From: Spodoptera frugiperda
Lineage: Eukaryota; Arthropoda; Insecta; Lepidoptera; Noctuidae
Assembly (NCBI RefSeq): GCF_023101765.2
Contig: NC_064214.1
Span: 6,516,001-6,580,000, forward strand
Length of the DNA stretch: 64,000 nucleotides
Direction of reading: 5' to 3'
Shown: positions 22,508 through 34,080 of the stretch, piece by piece
Layout of the letters: each line of letters opens with the position of its first letter
Numbering within the stretch: position 1 is the first letter of the stretch
The notes under the pieces: model-generated
What the model saw: the letters and a program-made list of their open reading frames with translations, nothing else
Database searches by the model: none
What the model was told of the DNA's origin: nothing
Translations under genes and position numbers: made by a program

Positions 22508-25500
22508 TTTAAAATTATCAATAGCAACACAAACAAGCATTACAGCAAACCATCGCTTGTAGTAACACTAGAGTCACAATTAGTCCTGTTCATTATTAAA
22601 CATTTCTGTTCCTACACAGTCGTGCGGTTCCAGCATTATACATACATACATACATACATATATACACACGTATGTAAGTGTACGCCGTGCTTTGTAAATA
22701 CCAATACGATTCGAAACGTTACGTTATTGTGGCTACGTGTAATAATGGGCTCAACGTGAACTAATCATTATTATTTAATGAACACCTATTCATCGAATAT
22801 TTAGTTAATGCGAGTACATGCTCGGATTAATAGTGTCTGTTTAGCAACTTAAATGTGTTTATAATTAAGTAGAAAACAAAATACGTTAGTAAGTAAGTAA
22901 GTATTTTTACCTTTAACTACATATAATGATATGATATACGATATAAAGTAGAAAGTAAAATTGATAACTGAAATGCAATACAGATATAGGTAGAAATAGT
23001 ATTGGTATTGAATAACGAATCCTGTTACTGTTTTAACAAGCAATTCGTAGAACTGGCACATTTCACGCGAGCGATGGAAACTTAACACGTTTTGTGTGTT
23101 CACTCTCAATATCGGATCGACGATAGGCTCACTGAGCGTTTTATGTCAACGCAGTTAGTCGCGGATCCGACGAAATAAACGGACGTCCATCGCCCGCCGC
23201 TTCTAGCAATACATTTATGTGGAAGCTCCGCGACTATTTCATAGGTACCTAACTTTTGTTTTGTTGTTCACACTTCTCGTCTTTATTTAACACAGTTCCC
23301 AAACAAACTTACTGTTTGATAAACAAAAGTTTTGATTGAATTTCAAAATTAATTTCGAACGATGTAATCATTCATTTAAATATTTGTTTAATAAAAACAT
23401 ACTGGAAATTATGACGTGGAAACTGTATATTATACATACAGCGCTGAGTAATGGAAGTGGGTGCACGCCCACGTATTAACTGCTAAAACATATAAGTTCA
23501 CACTCTTTCTTCCTTGAACATGTAGGTAGATCGAATCCATATGTATCACCCACTCACAAAATGTTATTAGCTGCTATTGGTAGAACATGATCGAGCCGGA
23601 CCAAACCGATCATTACTGTCACTTTATCAGACATAAACCTTTTTCACAAGTCATTACACAAATAAAAATGTCCACGACAATATTTTACGATAGAAAAATT
23701 GGTTTGTAACTGTACATGATAAATCGAAGCTTTATTTAGTTTCTGCTTTATTTATTTACAATTACATTATTGAATACAAATGTTTTCAGATGCCTAGTAA
23801 TAATTAATTATATTTGCTAAAATTAATCAAAGTTATAGCTGTCTGAACTGAGAGGCAGTTTAAAAAAAATCTAATAAATTTGACGTTTAATATTGTTTTT
23901 CTTCAAAGCTTTTTTATTGGAAAATAAGATGGGACATATTGCGAACGACTTTAAGCTCGTAACTCGAGATGAGAGCGTTATAATATTAAATGACCTATGA
24001 CAAGTTTATTGCCCTTTAAAAAACCCATTCACCGATGCCAATGGAGGATAAAACTCCCCCTGTTCACACGTCCGTGGAGTTCATTATATGTCTATTGTTT
24101 AGAATCTCATTCATCTTCTGAAATGATCACAGTTTCCATTGTAATTCTTTTCAATACATTTAATATTTTTAGGTTTTTGTATTGTTGTATTATAACAGTG
24201 GTGCCATAATTGTTGGAATTTTTCTTTGCTTAAAATCGATTGAATTAAGAAACGAACTGGAAACTGGGATACAACATTGGGTGGCACTAGTCTGATCCCT
24301 CAAGTCATTGAGTGTTCGCGTTGAAAGGAAAATTATAAAGATAATGCCAATGTAAAGACAGGCGTAACGATATTGTACCCGTTTGTTATTCCGCTGGAGC
24401 TCCACGCCGGGATCTTTATGTACCAATATAAATAGGCTTTTAGTAAGCAATGGGCTATTAATGTCCCATTGGCTTGCAAATGCCTCGATCGATGTTATCA
24501 CCAAACGAGGGCCTTAATCACCACACCCTGTAAATTTCAGAGGTCACTCCGTGAATAAATATCAGTTTCGTTGATAGCATACTAGGCGTTAACTGCAGGT
24601 TTACTCGGCCGGAATAGATATTAACCGGAGGTTTGTTTAGAAAGTGGCGGTTACCGGCGGATTACTGTCGTTACGGTTTACTGATACTGTGAGGTTATAG
24701 GAGACAGTTAACGATGTACTACACCGGCTAGATGCTGACGAGCGTCGCTCTATTACTGCCTCGCTGTACTAAAACAATGAAGTATTAACGAGGGAAGTAT
24801 TACAAAGATATTGTTTATCTGTAGCTCTTCAAGTCGAAGGTTTGCCTAAACCGTACCAGCCAGTATTTATTATAACTTATTCATAACACTCAACTTCCGC
24901 GCGAGTTTCGAGGTTTCTACTAAATTATATGATGGATGGAGTATCGTCAGTTCGACATGTTCCGCAGCAGTACTTCATGGAATTAGATTATTGGACTTAT
25001 AAAGATGACTAAGGATTCTGTGAAAAGGCCGCGTGGGTGGTGTACGAGTACCTGATTATTCTGATAAGTATTAATATGTTCTATTTGATCATAAATTTCC
25101 ATTTAAGTATATAAATAAGCTGTGTGCTTGTACTCGGCTCTTGCGCTTGTAATGATTGTAAAAGCATTTGAGAAAGTGATGAATATTGGTCCCCGGAGCT
25201 TGCTCGGTGTCGGTGCTGGCACGATGTACGTGTGATGTATGTGTGTGTGTATATAAAGCTACGTTTACACAGGAGACAACGGTAATATTGGAACCAAAAA
25301 AGCCGCTACCGTAATTGATGGCAAGTGAGCGCCGACCCTACATATCACGTGCTGAGCCCGGATAGGAATTCAATTACAGCTCTGAATTACTGCCAGCGTG
25401 CGCTGCGGTTTAAACTAATAGCTCTGCCTATATGACACAATGTACTAAAAAATCGAGCATTGTGTGAATACGAGAACACACGATTGTTTCGAGTGGGACA

Positions 25501-27421
25501 CTTTCATTTGTTATATTTTGTACTGATAAATTATAATTGATTCAAAATAGACTATAGAATAAAAGGTTGACAGCTTGAAAATAGGATACTCATATGAATC
25601 TGACTATTCCGAGAAGAAACGCAGTAAGTATAATTGAATATCATATCAGTACCAAAACAGTATTATTTGTTAATTAATTAATTTGATCAGATAAATGAAT
25701 GGAAGTGACCGCAGCTCGATACAAGCACACTTACATTATTGGCGGAGTCCAAACTTAGCACAACATTTACGTAAACAAGTAACAGTAAGTACAACTCGGC
25801 GAAAGTTGTAACATTCGTGTGTGTGACGTCATCATATAAGTGCGGCAGTTGATAGTTGGAGTGTACAGTCCCCGCGGGGGCGATAGCGCTCGGATTGCGC
25901 GACAAAAACCGGGACATACTCCGACCATCAATAAAATATCACTGGCTTACAGCTTGCTGGCAATATCTAGCTAAAATTGTTTCGTCAAATTGCGACCAGT
26001 GATTATCCACTTAGTTGATTCGTTGAGTTATTTACAGTCACACCAGCACTCGCTGGGCAAACTGCAGTTTATCAATTAGTTATTTAAACATTGAATCATA
26101 GCCACACACGGCACACAACATTATTCCGATGAAATTAGTGTCCATGCACTATAATGAATATTATTATAATTAATTGGTTTTCCATTACTCGCGATTTAAT
26201 ACAACAATATTGTGGCCGCGGCATTACACGGCATTGTACGGTGTATCGCTTCATAATAATACGAGGCCATTCATTGCTCTATGTACAATTGTATTAAATA
26301 TGTTATGTAATTATATTGCACGTCATTAATTTGACTGCTTTGTGTTTTAAATTACTGAAGTTCAAGTCGTTAGTTTGGTATAAAATGTTAGACGCTCCAG
26401 TTACTCCTTTGATCACATCGATAATCTTATGACTGCTGCATAAAGCATTTCAACGGAACAGACTAGAACCAGTTCATATTATGTTTGATAGAATAAACCG
26501 ATTTACAACAGAAATATTAAAAGATCTTGTCGTTTCCTCAGTGGATATAGACTGTATAGACAAGTTGACTTCAAAGCTACTCCCACGTATTATACTAGCT
26601 ACTTACATACACTCCGCCACTCGCTTAGCAATATTTAATGTCTATTCATGTAGCACAAACTTTATAGAAAATTCAGAGTGTCGGGAGAAAACGGTGGACC
26701 AATTTAAAGTTTATCTTAACGCCAACCCGTTTGGGAGGCTGTAAAACATTTAATTTGAAACTACGTTACACAGATATTATACTAAATGAGACACGAATTC
26801 TGTTATAAATACGTTTGCAGAGTTACTGCAGTCCCAACTTGGAATTAAACGCACGGATGTAGCGCTGACAAAATAATTAACACAACTTATATTTGAATTC
26901 AAACAGTTTATATTTAAATTTAAATACTCTAACTATCCATTATTCCGCTGTTTCCAGGTATAAAGTCATGCGCGAATGTACATCGTAAATATTGACAAAT
27001 TACCAACTTTACGTAAATGTAAACGTATGTATTTACTAAACAAACATGTTCCCCGTATAGACGGCGTCGAATATAATTATGCCGCGAATGAAATTACTCA
27101 GCAACGTAAGTCTCAAAGAGCTGTTTATAAAGAAACAACAATCAAACAGCGAACAAAGAACATTCCTCTACCAATAATTTGTCAAAACCTTTGATTCCTC
27201 GTATAAAAAGTCGTAAAGCGCGAAAAAGTCAACATTTCAACGTCTCAAATAAACGCAAACAGACATAAAGACTTAAAAGCGATCCCGTACAGAATCGATA
27301 TGAATATATAAAAGGTAATACAAAGACGTCAAAAGGTAAGGATGAATATTTGAAAGGTTCAAACGTAGGGAACGGTGAGACGTGTGCGGGCACTTTTATT
27401 CGATATTTTCATTTTTTGCAG
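22508..27421. other. Gene-free AT-rich DNA
   Basis: No transposon or gene recognised. It contains a TACA/CATA microsatellite at about 22,637-22,664 and a CRE palindrome at 25,824-25,831. The open frames here (for example 24,190-24,504 minus and 26,481-26,744 plus) have no recognisable content. Confidence 0.4.
25824..25831. promoter_or_regulatory. CRE palindrome TGACGTCA
   Basis: Full CREB/ATF palindrome, no neighbouring promoter elements. Confidence 0.4.
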
Positions 27422-27601
27422 CGACTTTGTGTGCGTAATTGACATAAATTGAGCGAGATGATAGCGGTGTGTAGCGCGCAGGGAGGCGAGGGACTGCCGC
27501 GGGCCACGCCTAATGCTGCTGTGATGGACCGCTTATTGGAGGTGATGGGGCCTAATGTGCTAAACCGTGTTAGTTGTAGTGCGAGGGTGGGCCTTCGCTG
27601 A
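27422..27601 (+). other. Candidate exon with a 47-codon small open frame
   Basis: A strong acceptor-like sequence, TATTTTCATTTTTTGCAG, ends at 27,421. After 36 bases an ATG at 27,458 opens a 47-codon frame to a TGA at 27,599-27,601. The predicted peptide begins MIAVCSAQGGEG and ends VSCSARVGLR, and matches no family I know. The stretch is clearly more GC-rich than the surrounding DNA. Possible donors are weak (GTGATG at about 27,542). It could be part of a long non-coding RNA, a small-peptide gene, or a conserved regulatory patch. Seen: acceptor, GC contrast, open frame. Inferred: exon. Confidence 0.25.
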
Positions 27602-29446
27602 CTGCTACCTAAGTGGCATAAGGGAATCGAAACATTTAGTTTATCTTCAGGTGTTTGCTTAATGTTTAATAGATAGATAGATTACTCGGTGTTACTACAA
27701 TTCATTTCGTTTCAAGGACCGCCGAAGTCAGCCGCACGGTTCCGTCTTATTATATGAAACAGCAGCTGAGGGTCTGGGACCTAAATCACTCAAAGCTTTA
27801 CAAAGGCTTAGGGCTGTACGAATTCCATTTAATTCAGCCTTTATGAAGTAGTGAGCGCTGGACTGTTGTCCCCGGCTGAGCTGCCCCGACACGTGTTGGC
27901 ATTATACCGCGAATGTTTCACTCTGTGTACGTTTGCTGTAATTTGCATTTAGTTACAAGATTATGTTTACTTGTGAGAGATGGTATAAGTGTTTGCGGTC
28001 GCCGATGCTCGGCTCCGTGACAGTGTAAAGTGCTTGTACTGCGGTCGTACCGAGTTACTGTGTAATGAACCCTGTGTGATGCAATGACGTATGTTAATAA
28101 AGATAAATCATTATAACACATGACAGAAACCAGAAATACTTCATAATGGAATCTTTGAACAAAAATGGCGTAATGCAAAATTAAATAAACAGCATGATTT
28201 CCTCGCCGCGATCAAATATCCGAGATATCCAAAACGCGTGGCCTCCGTAATAATGTCAAAATGAAATATTTTTAATGAACGCGGTTTTGTCCAACGTTGC
28301 GCGAACGTGTGGACACTGGGAGCTGAATAACTTGCTCTGTCTCAGCAATATTCATATTTTAGAAAGGGATATTTTGTAGGTAACTGAATACTCGTTTAAA
28401 TTCAACTGAGCATTATTAACATTACTTGTATTTTCAAATTAATTATTGAATATTCAGAATCATGTTATGAGAATGTTTTGGACTACCTATTGTCTAGTAC
28501 CGAGCATGGAATAGTTGGTACTCGTAAACCCCACGAGCCCTGGGGCCGAATGACCTCATATACGCGAATACTGGACTAACGAGCCAGTCTTTGACTTGAT
28601 ATACATAAAACCAGAAACGTCAGGAAACCTAGGGATATAATTCTTACATCCTCTTATTTACCGGTTATCTTGCAATCTAATTTAATTCCGCAGTCACTGA
28701 AAATTTACATAGTTGAAGAATCCAATAAAAATCAGAAATCTAATAAAACTTCGCTCCATCTTGTAATCCTGCTCAGGTCTCACTCGTTCTTATTAGACAA
28801 TGAAGTTGGATTCCTCTTATTAGTGTTGAGCACAGCTGCTAAGGAATATCTAGTGCCTAGCGAATATTCTCGGCGTGAAATATATTCCGCGTACCAGGGA
28901 AGGTCGCTTCCATCGCACACACAGTCTCAATTGTTAATGGGAGCGAGTTATAACGGTTCTCATGAAAGATGACCGAGCAACTTCCCGCGGCCATTACGAT
29001 TTAGAAGGCTTTCACATTGCTGCTGCGTGACTTTCACCAATAAGTATTACCGCTAACAGCTCCGTACATTTACCTTGTGCTGATGTGGCAGATTCTTTTC
29101 AATACTTTATTCTGTGTTGGGGTATTGACCGCCTATCAAAGGTTCCGAGAATTTTTGCACGATTAAGTTTTAGCGACAATACTTGTACATGGAAATTAAA
29201 TACATAAATGATTTTAGAAAAGAGTGCTAATTGCTTTGTATTCAATTTCTTCGAGTACACACCTTACGATAAAACACATCACACATGTTTAATTGAGTGA
29301 AAATATAAAACAGAAAGGGTCCACTTAACGAAAATGTTTCGTACCAATCACACATAATTTACACTTAATTAGTACTAAAAGGGTAACTAAGGGTCCTTAT
29401 CGAGTTCAGGAAAAATCGGTGTTTATTTCCGTGAGCGGCCGGCACG
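27602..29446. other. Gene-free DNA
   Basis: No coding region or repeat recognised. Open frames on either strand have no domain. Confidence 0.4.
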
Positions 29447-29493
29447 GTTGCTAGGCAACGTGACGTCACGGAGGAGCTCTTGAGAGCCATTGG
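29447..29493 (+). promoter_or_regulatory. Composite RFX X-box / CRE / inverted CCAAT module
   Basis: A palindromic X-box GTTGCTAGGCAAC (29,447-29,459) is followed after one base by a full CRE TGACGTCA (29,461-29,468), then 20 bases, then ATTGG (29,489-29,493), the reverse of CCAAT. These are the binding sites for RFX, CREB/ATF and NF-Y in the same order and with much the same spacing as the X1-X2-Y module known from vertebrate MHC class II promoters. An initiator-like TCAGT lies at 29,524-29,528. No TATA box and no obvious transcript were found downstream. Confidence 0.55.
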
Positions 29494-29528
29494 TCAACAT
29501 TAATTGCGATCCTTGATGAGAATTCAGT

Positions 29529-32298
29529 TCTAGGATTTTTTACTGAACCCTCGATTTGCCAAGTTTTCAATAGGAAAATTGCCTACCCATTTCCTTTGAC
29601 CGTTGTACGTGAGTAGCTACATTATGTGCCACAAATCACATCACCGATACATATGTACCGCTACAAAGATGTTGGTTGTGTACTTTTCTTGTAAAACTTT
29701 GTAATGACTCTCCATTGTTGCATTAACCCGTCCTCGCAGAAATTTAACGAGTTGGCCTCGGCGTGGAGAGGCTGCTTCTGTCTGGAGTTTTTCATCCACG
29801 TCTCCTGTTCGAGTGCCCTTCGTTCGCTCGTGTAATGAACGCAGACAAGTTTCGAGTTCTCTTTCACTTACAGGACATGTTCCAACTTCACTCCCTGTGG
29901 CATTTCACTCAACTACTCGCTAACTTTTGTAGAATACTTATACTTAAAATAAAAATAGTAGATAATAATGAGAGCTATTTTTATAATGTAAGTAATTGGA
30001 TTAACTATATTACACACGTGTATGCAGATTACAAAGTGAAATTCTGAGAAATGCGTATGTTTATCTCAATATTTCGTAGAATTATCATTTGTTTTCACTA
30101 ATAATACAATTTACCCACAATCTTAACATGAATAATCATAAGTAATACCTAGATAAAGATTCGAAAATATTTCTGTGAATCAGTTTCAGTAAGAGATAAA
30201 GAAGTAGATTATCAGCGTATTACAAATGTATTATGCAGATAAACAATATCAGGTATTACCGCAGAGATACGCGCCGGTTAATTATCAAGGTAATTCCGTA
30301 GAAAAACATTGTAATCCCATTTATTTATAGATGTTAAACAAGTAAACAACAACAATGAATAAATTCCCATCATAATTGCAGGGTATTTACAAAGGAATTT
30401 CAAAAATTATCTTTATTATTTTTCGGTACGTTTCAATTTGGTTTAACGCAGATTATTCGACTTCCCACTAGTATTTATCAGGTTCCGTTAAAGGCGACGC
30501 ACGTCTCGTCCAAACTGAATTTATTTGTATTTCAAGGAAACTCCCTCAAGCTAGTGAGAAAATGGGTTGATTTTACATCAACTGTCCTTCCAGTAACTCG
30601 TTGTAATAGGTACCTAAGTACATAAGTACATTGTACATAGAAACTAGAGTCCAATAGACATTCCGCAGTAACTGTGCGCAGTGGCCGAAGTAGCCACAGG
30701 CAGTAAAATGTAATTCGAAAACTTGATCGGATCTCGAAAGTCATTTTTGTAAATCCCACAAGAACACCCTGTGAACCTTTTCAGAGGCGTTTACTAAAAT
30801 AAATCGAATTCAGTTTAATTGGTAAAGTTGGCGGTTTTCTCAAGTTTCTCACGAAATTAGCGAAAATTTCTCCATCGCATAATAAATTAAGAGCTGAAAC
30901 TCAAACAGAAGCTGCCGGCGATATCGAGTATCGCTTTGTGAGCTCGCAAAAAATATTTAGCGTAATTATTTGAGCGCTACGAGCACTCCGAGCGCATCTC
31001 CCGCTCGCCGGCACTACGGACGACGGCAAGGCGTTTAAGTGTTTTAATAAAAGCAGAAATACCCCTACAGGGGAGGTTACGTATAAAGGCTCGCGTGTAC
31101 GAATAGCAAATTGGGATCTCGAATATAATATTTCCGTAAATATAAAAATGACCATAAACGTATAACGAATATTAATTCCAATTTAATAGAGTAAAGTTGT
31201 ATGCCAGCTACATTAAGTAGAGAAGGTTTATTCAAATATTTTGAATGTCATATCAAGGTGCATGAATCTGTTTCGTAGAGTACTCATCAAACGGTCCAAC
31301 TGACAGTCATCGCCATCTCTGAGGTGCACCGAGTGCTCCCTTTGCACTGATTGGACCTTTGCGTGTCCACTCAACCCTGTCAGCAAATATCTGCGTCATC
31401 GAGTCATTCAACATCCTTCTGCGCGATCCATTTGGCTTTTGAAACTACAACTCTTTGAATTACTTAGTACTTGTATATCATACTCTACACTTATCTATTA
31501 ATACAAAGTATGTAATGCCAAGTTAATACAATGTCGAGGTCCATATCGCGATTCATTGGCGACTCCATCAAAGTTGGAGCAACGACACGACAACAAAGAT
31601 AAATTCCATCAGCGTGGATCTGATGCCGTGATACCGTGGCTCGCAACGTTTTCATAACTCCATCTGTTTTATAAAAGGGTTTCAAACTAATCAGCTATCT
31701 TGTTTCGATCTCGTTTCAGACACCAGCTTTATTTATGACGGACGAGTGTCGACACTCTTTCAACGCTGTACCAGAGATTTAATCATTGTCAAAGTTGGAG
31801 TGAAGTGGTGTGTCCACGTTCTAGTTAGATAGATCCAATCTTATAACTTAGTAAAATATACATTCTTTGGAAAACTTGTACCTTATATCAGAGCCCCTAG
31901 TTACATTACCCAGTCACATAACTAGGTTTAAAATTAGATCCAGGCTTACAGCCAAATCCCAAATAAATTTTCTAGAGATAAACAAATTTCGCATGATAAG
32001 CTCGTTATATTTTGTCAAAGGAAACGAAAGTGGCCGGAATTCCCAGAAAAAGACCTTCAAAACGTTTTTCAATAAAGAAAATTTGTTTTAGTCGAGATAC
32101 GCGGCCAGTATGGAAGATTACGAATAATTTATTTCTACGATGAACGTCAATAAGATTTGTCGAACTCGAGCGATATTGACGAAATAACTGTATCAGTACT
32201 GAATGTGTCCAACAAATCGTAACATCGTTATAATCCGCAATTCCTCATACAACACTTACAAGTACTGTTATACAAAACACTTATTTTCAATTTTCCAG
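29529..32298. other. Gene-free DNA
   Basis: No gene recognised. A plus-strand frame has an ATG at 29,835 and runs to 30,047 (70 codons), downstream of the 29.45 kb module; its sequence matches no family I know. Confidence 0.35.
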
Positions 32299-32376
32299 GA
32301 AGTGATCCAGAAGAACCTAGAAAGATTGTTAAGTGATATCACAATACATGTAGCGGACTGGTCATACTGTTTCTAA
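32299..32376 (+). other. Candidate terminal exon (25 codons)
   Basis: The acceptor-like TTATTTTCAATTTTCCAG ends at 32,298. The frame starting at the first base reads EVIQKNLERLLSDITIHVAD, then five more codons and a TAA at 32,374-32,376. The composition is protein-like, but short open stretches after a pyrimidine-rich AG are not rare. No poly(A) signal follows closely. Identity unknown. Confidence 0.2.
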
Positions 32377-33186
32377 TCTAAAACTTAAAATAGCAAAATA
32401 TCCGCACGAAAAAGAAACAAGTACTCCACCGAAAGGTCGGAGCTACCCACTTAAAATTCAAGAGTCTTATAAAGATATTATAATATTAGTCCCTTAGCTT
32501 AAATCATTATATTAAAATATACATTATTTTTCACAAAGAATGTTCCTGGAAATCGCTGTAAAATAACAAGGACCATTAGAGAGGCAGCAAGTCCCCACTT
32601 AAACACAATCTTGAATTGTAAATCCTCTGTCGCTCCGTGTAACGACCACTACATAGTATTGGTGCACTGTTCACAATTGGATCTGAATACATTACTGCGT
32701 CTGCATCGTTTTATATTGCGAACTTTTATGGACGAGCGGAAATGTAAAGTGAAATCTAACCGGCTGGTGCCAGCTCGTAATTCGTGCGGCTAACTTGGTA
32801 CGGAGATTTTTTCTATTTCATGAGAGTGCGTTCGCAAGAATAATGTGTGTATTTATTATGTAAATTGACGGCGAATGAGGAAACATTAATGTTAGAAAAT
32901 TGTGTGGACATTACAACGTATAGCTACAAACAAGTGTATATCTTGTGCTGAATAAATAAATGCTGTTTTCTTCCTGAATTGTATGACTTTGTAATTATTA
33001 ACTTTCATACCTCTTATTTACAACATACATTAAGTAAATACTGTTTTTAGATATAACTTTCTCAACGATTTATGTACGTAGTATTAAAAAAGTCATTCAG
33101 CTGTTACATTATCCTTAGGAAAGTGGGAATAATAATTATGATTAGACCAAAAATATGAATCCATAAATTCAATTATAATCTTTCAG
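32377..33186. other. Gene-free AT-rich DNA
   Basis: Nothing recognised. Confidence 0.4.
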
Positions 33187-33280
33187 GAACAGATTCCCAT
33201 CCCAGGAGACCAGCGTCTCAGCCACGTCAGTGTCTCCGTGCTCCGGCAGGCAGTTACCGCGCGACGCACGCCATTACGTG
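33187..33280 (+). other. Candidate exon in a CpG-rich patch
   Basis: The acceptor-like ATTATAATCTTTCAG ends at 33,186 and a donor-like GTAACG starts at 33,281. The interval is open in the first frame (EQIPIPGDQRLSHVSVSVLR and on), and that frame remains open to about 33,474 if the donor is not used. CpG-rich sequence continues to 33,345 and includes GCGGCGGCCATTT, which resembles a PHO/YY1 site. It may be an exon of an unknown transcript or a CpG-rich regulatory element. Confidence 0.25.
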
Positions 33281-34004
33281 GTAACGGCGCGGCGGCCATT
33301 TGTCGCGCGACATTATCTGCCGCGCCGCGTGCCGGTGTGCACCCCCCTTTATCTCTAATGTGCACTATTATGCGCCGTTTACTTAGCTATTTGTTAGGAT
33401 TGCACTTAAGTGATGTTATTTGTTCAAAGTATGAGGGTGTGGAGCCAACCGTGAGCCTGCTACTTCTTCCCTAACTTTATCTTATAATTTTCACATTGTT
33501 ACGGATTTTACACGTCGCTGCTGCCATTCAATGCGTCCGATAAAGGCAATTTTATTTAAGTGCCTACTTACTAATAATTAGTTGTATTTTTGGTTGAATT
33601 TCAAAAAGAAAATGTCAAGTAAGTTCCTTTTATTACATCCTTTTATTAAAATGTCATTTAAATCTGAATACGTTAATAAGTCCGCGCATTGGCAGAAGTC
33701 GCTGTAATGCCCGCCATATTTTAATGATGATGTGTTTCGTGGATACGTAAAAAAACATGAAACTTTTGACGCAGCGCTCCGATACGAAATGTAAATCCTG
33801 GGTGAAATTCGTTAATAATTTATGAAAATAACTTTCCAAGGATCTCGGCAACTTGGAATTATAAAGTAATGTTAATTAAGAAATGTTTCGGATAATTACA
33901 AATTGAAAATGGCTTTTCCATATAATTCTTAATTTATCTAAATTCGAAACAAACATTTTCTAAGTACCTGCTTTTGTTTTCATATTATTTTTGACTTTGA
34001 ACGA
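33281..34004. other. Gene-free DNA
   Basis: Only the tail of the CpG-rich patch (to about 33,345); otherwise nothing recognised. Confidence 0.35.
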
Positions 34005-34048
34005 TGTTGTACACATACATACATACATATGTATGTATGTGTACAACA
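34005..34048. repeat. Near-perfect palindrome built on a CATA microsatellite
   Basis: The left arm TGTTGTACAC(ATAC)nAT (34,005-34,028) is the reverse complement of the right arm (34,029-34,048), apart from one extra tetranucleotide unit in the left arm. The unique 10-base outer ends TGTTGTACAC and GTGTACAACA match perfectly. More TATG-type repeats follow to about 34,080. Confidence 0.85.
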
Positions 34049-34080
34049 TGTATGTGTATACATATGTATGTGTATGTATG

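Noticed and set aside
22346..22759. 137-codon plus-strand open frame
   Set aside because: Crosses a TACA/CATA microsatellite and a Penelope-type relic; composition is AT-driven with no domain.
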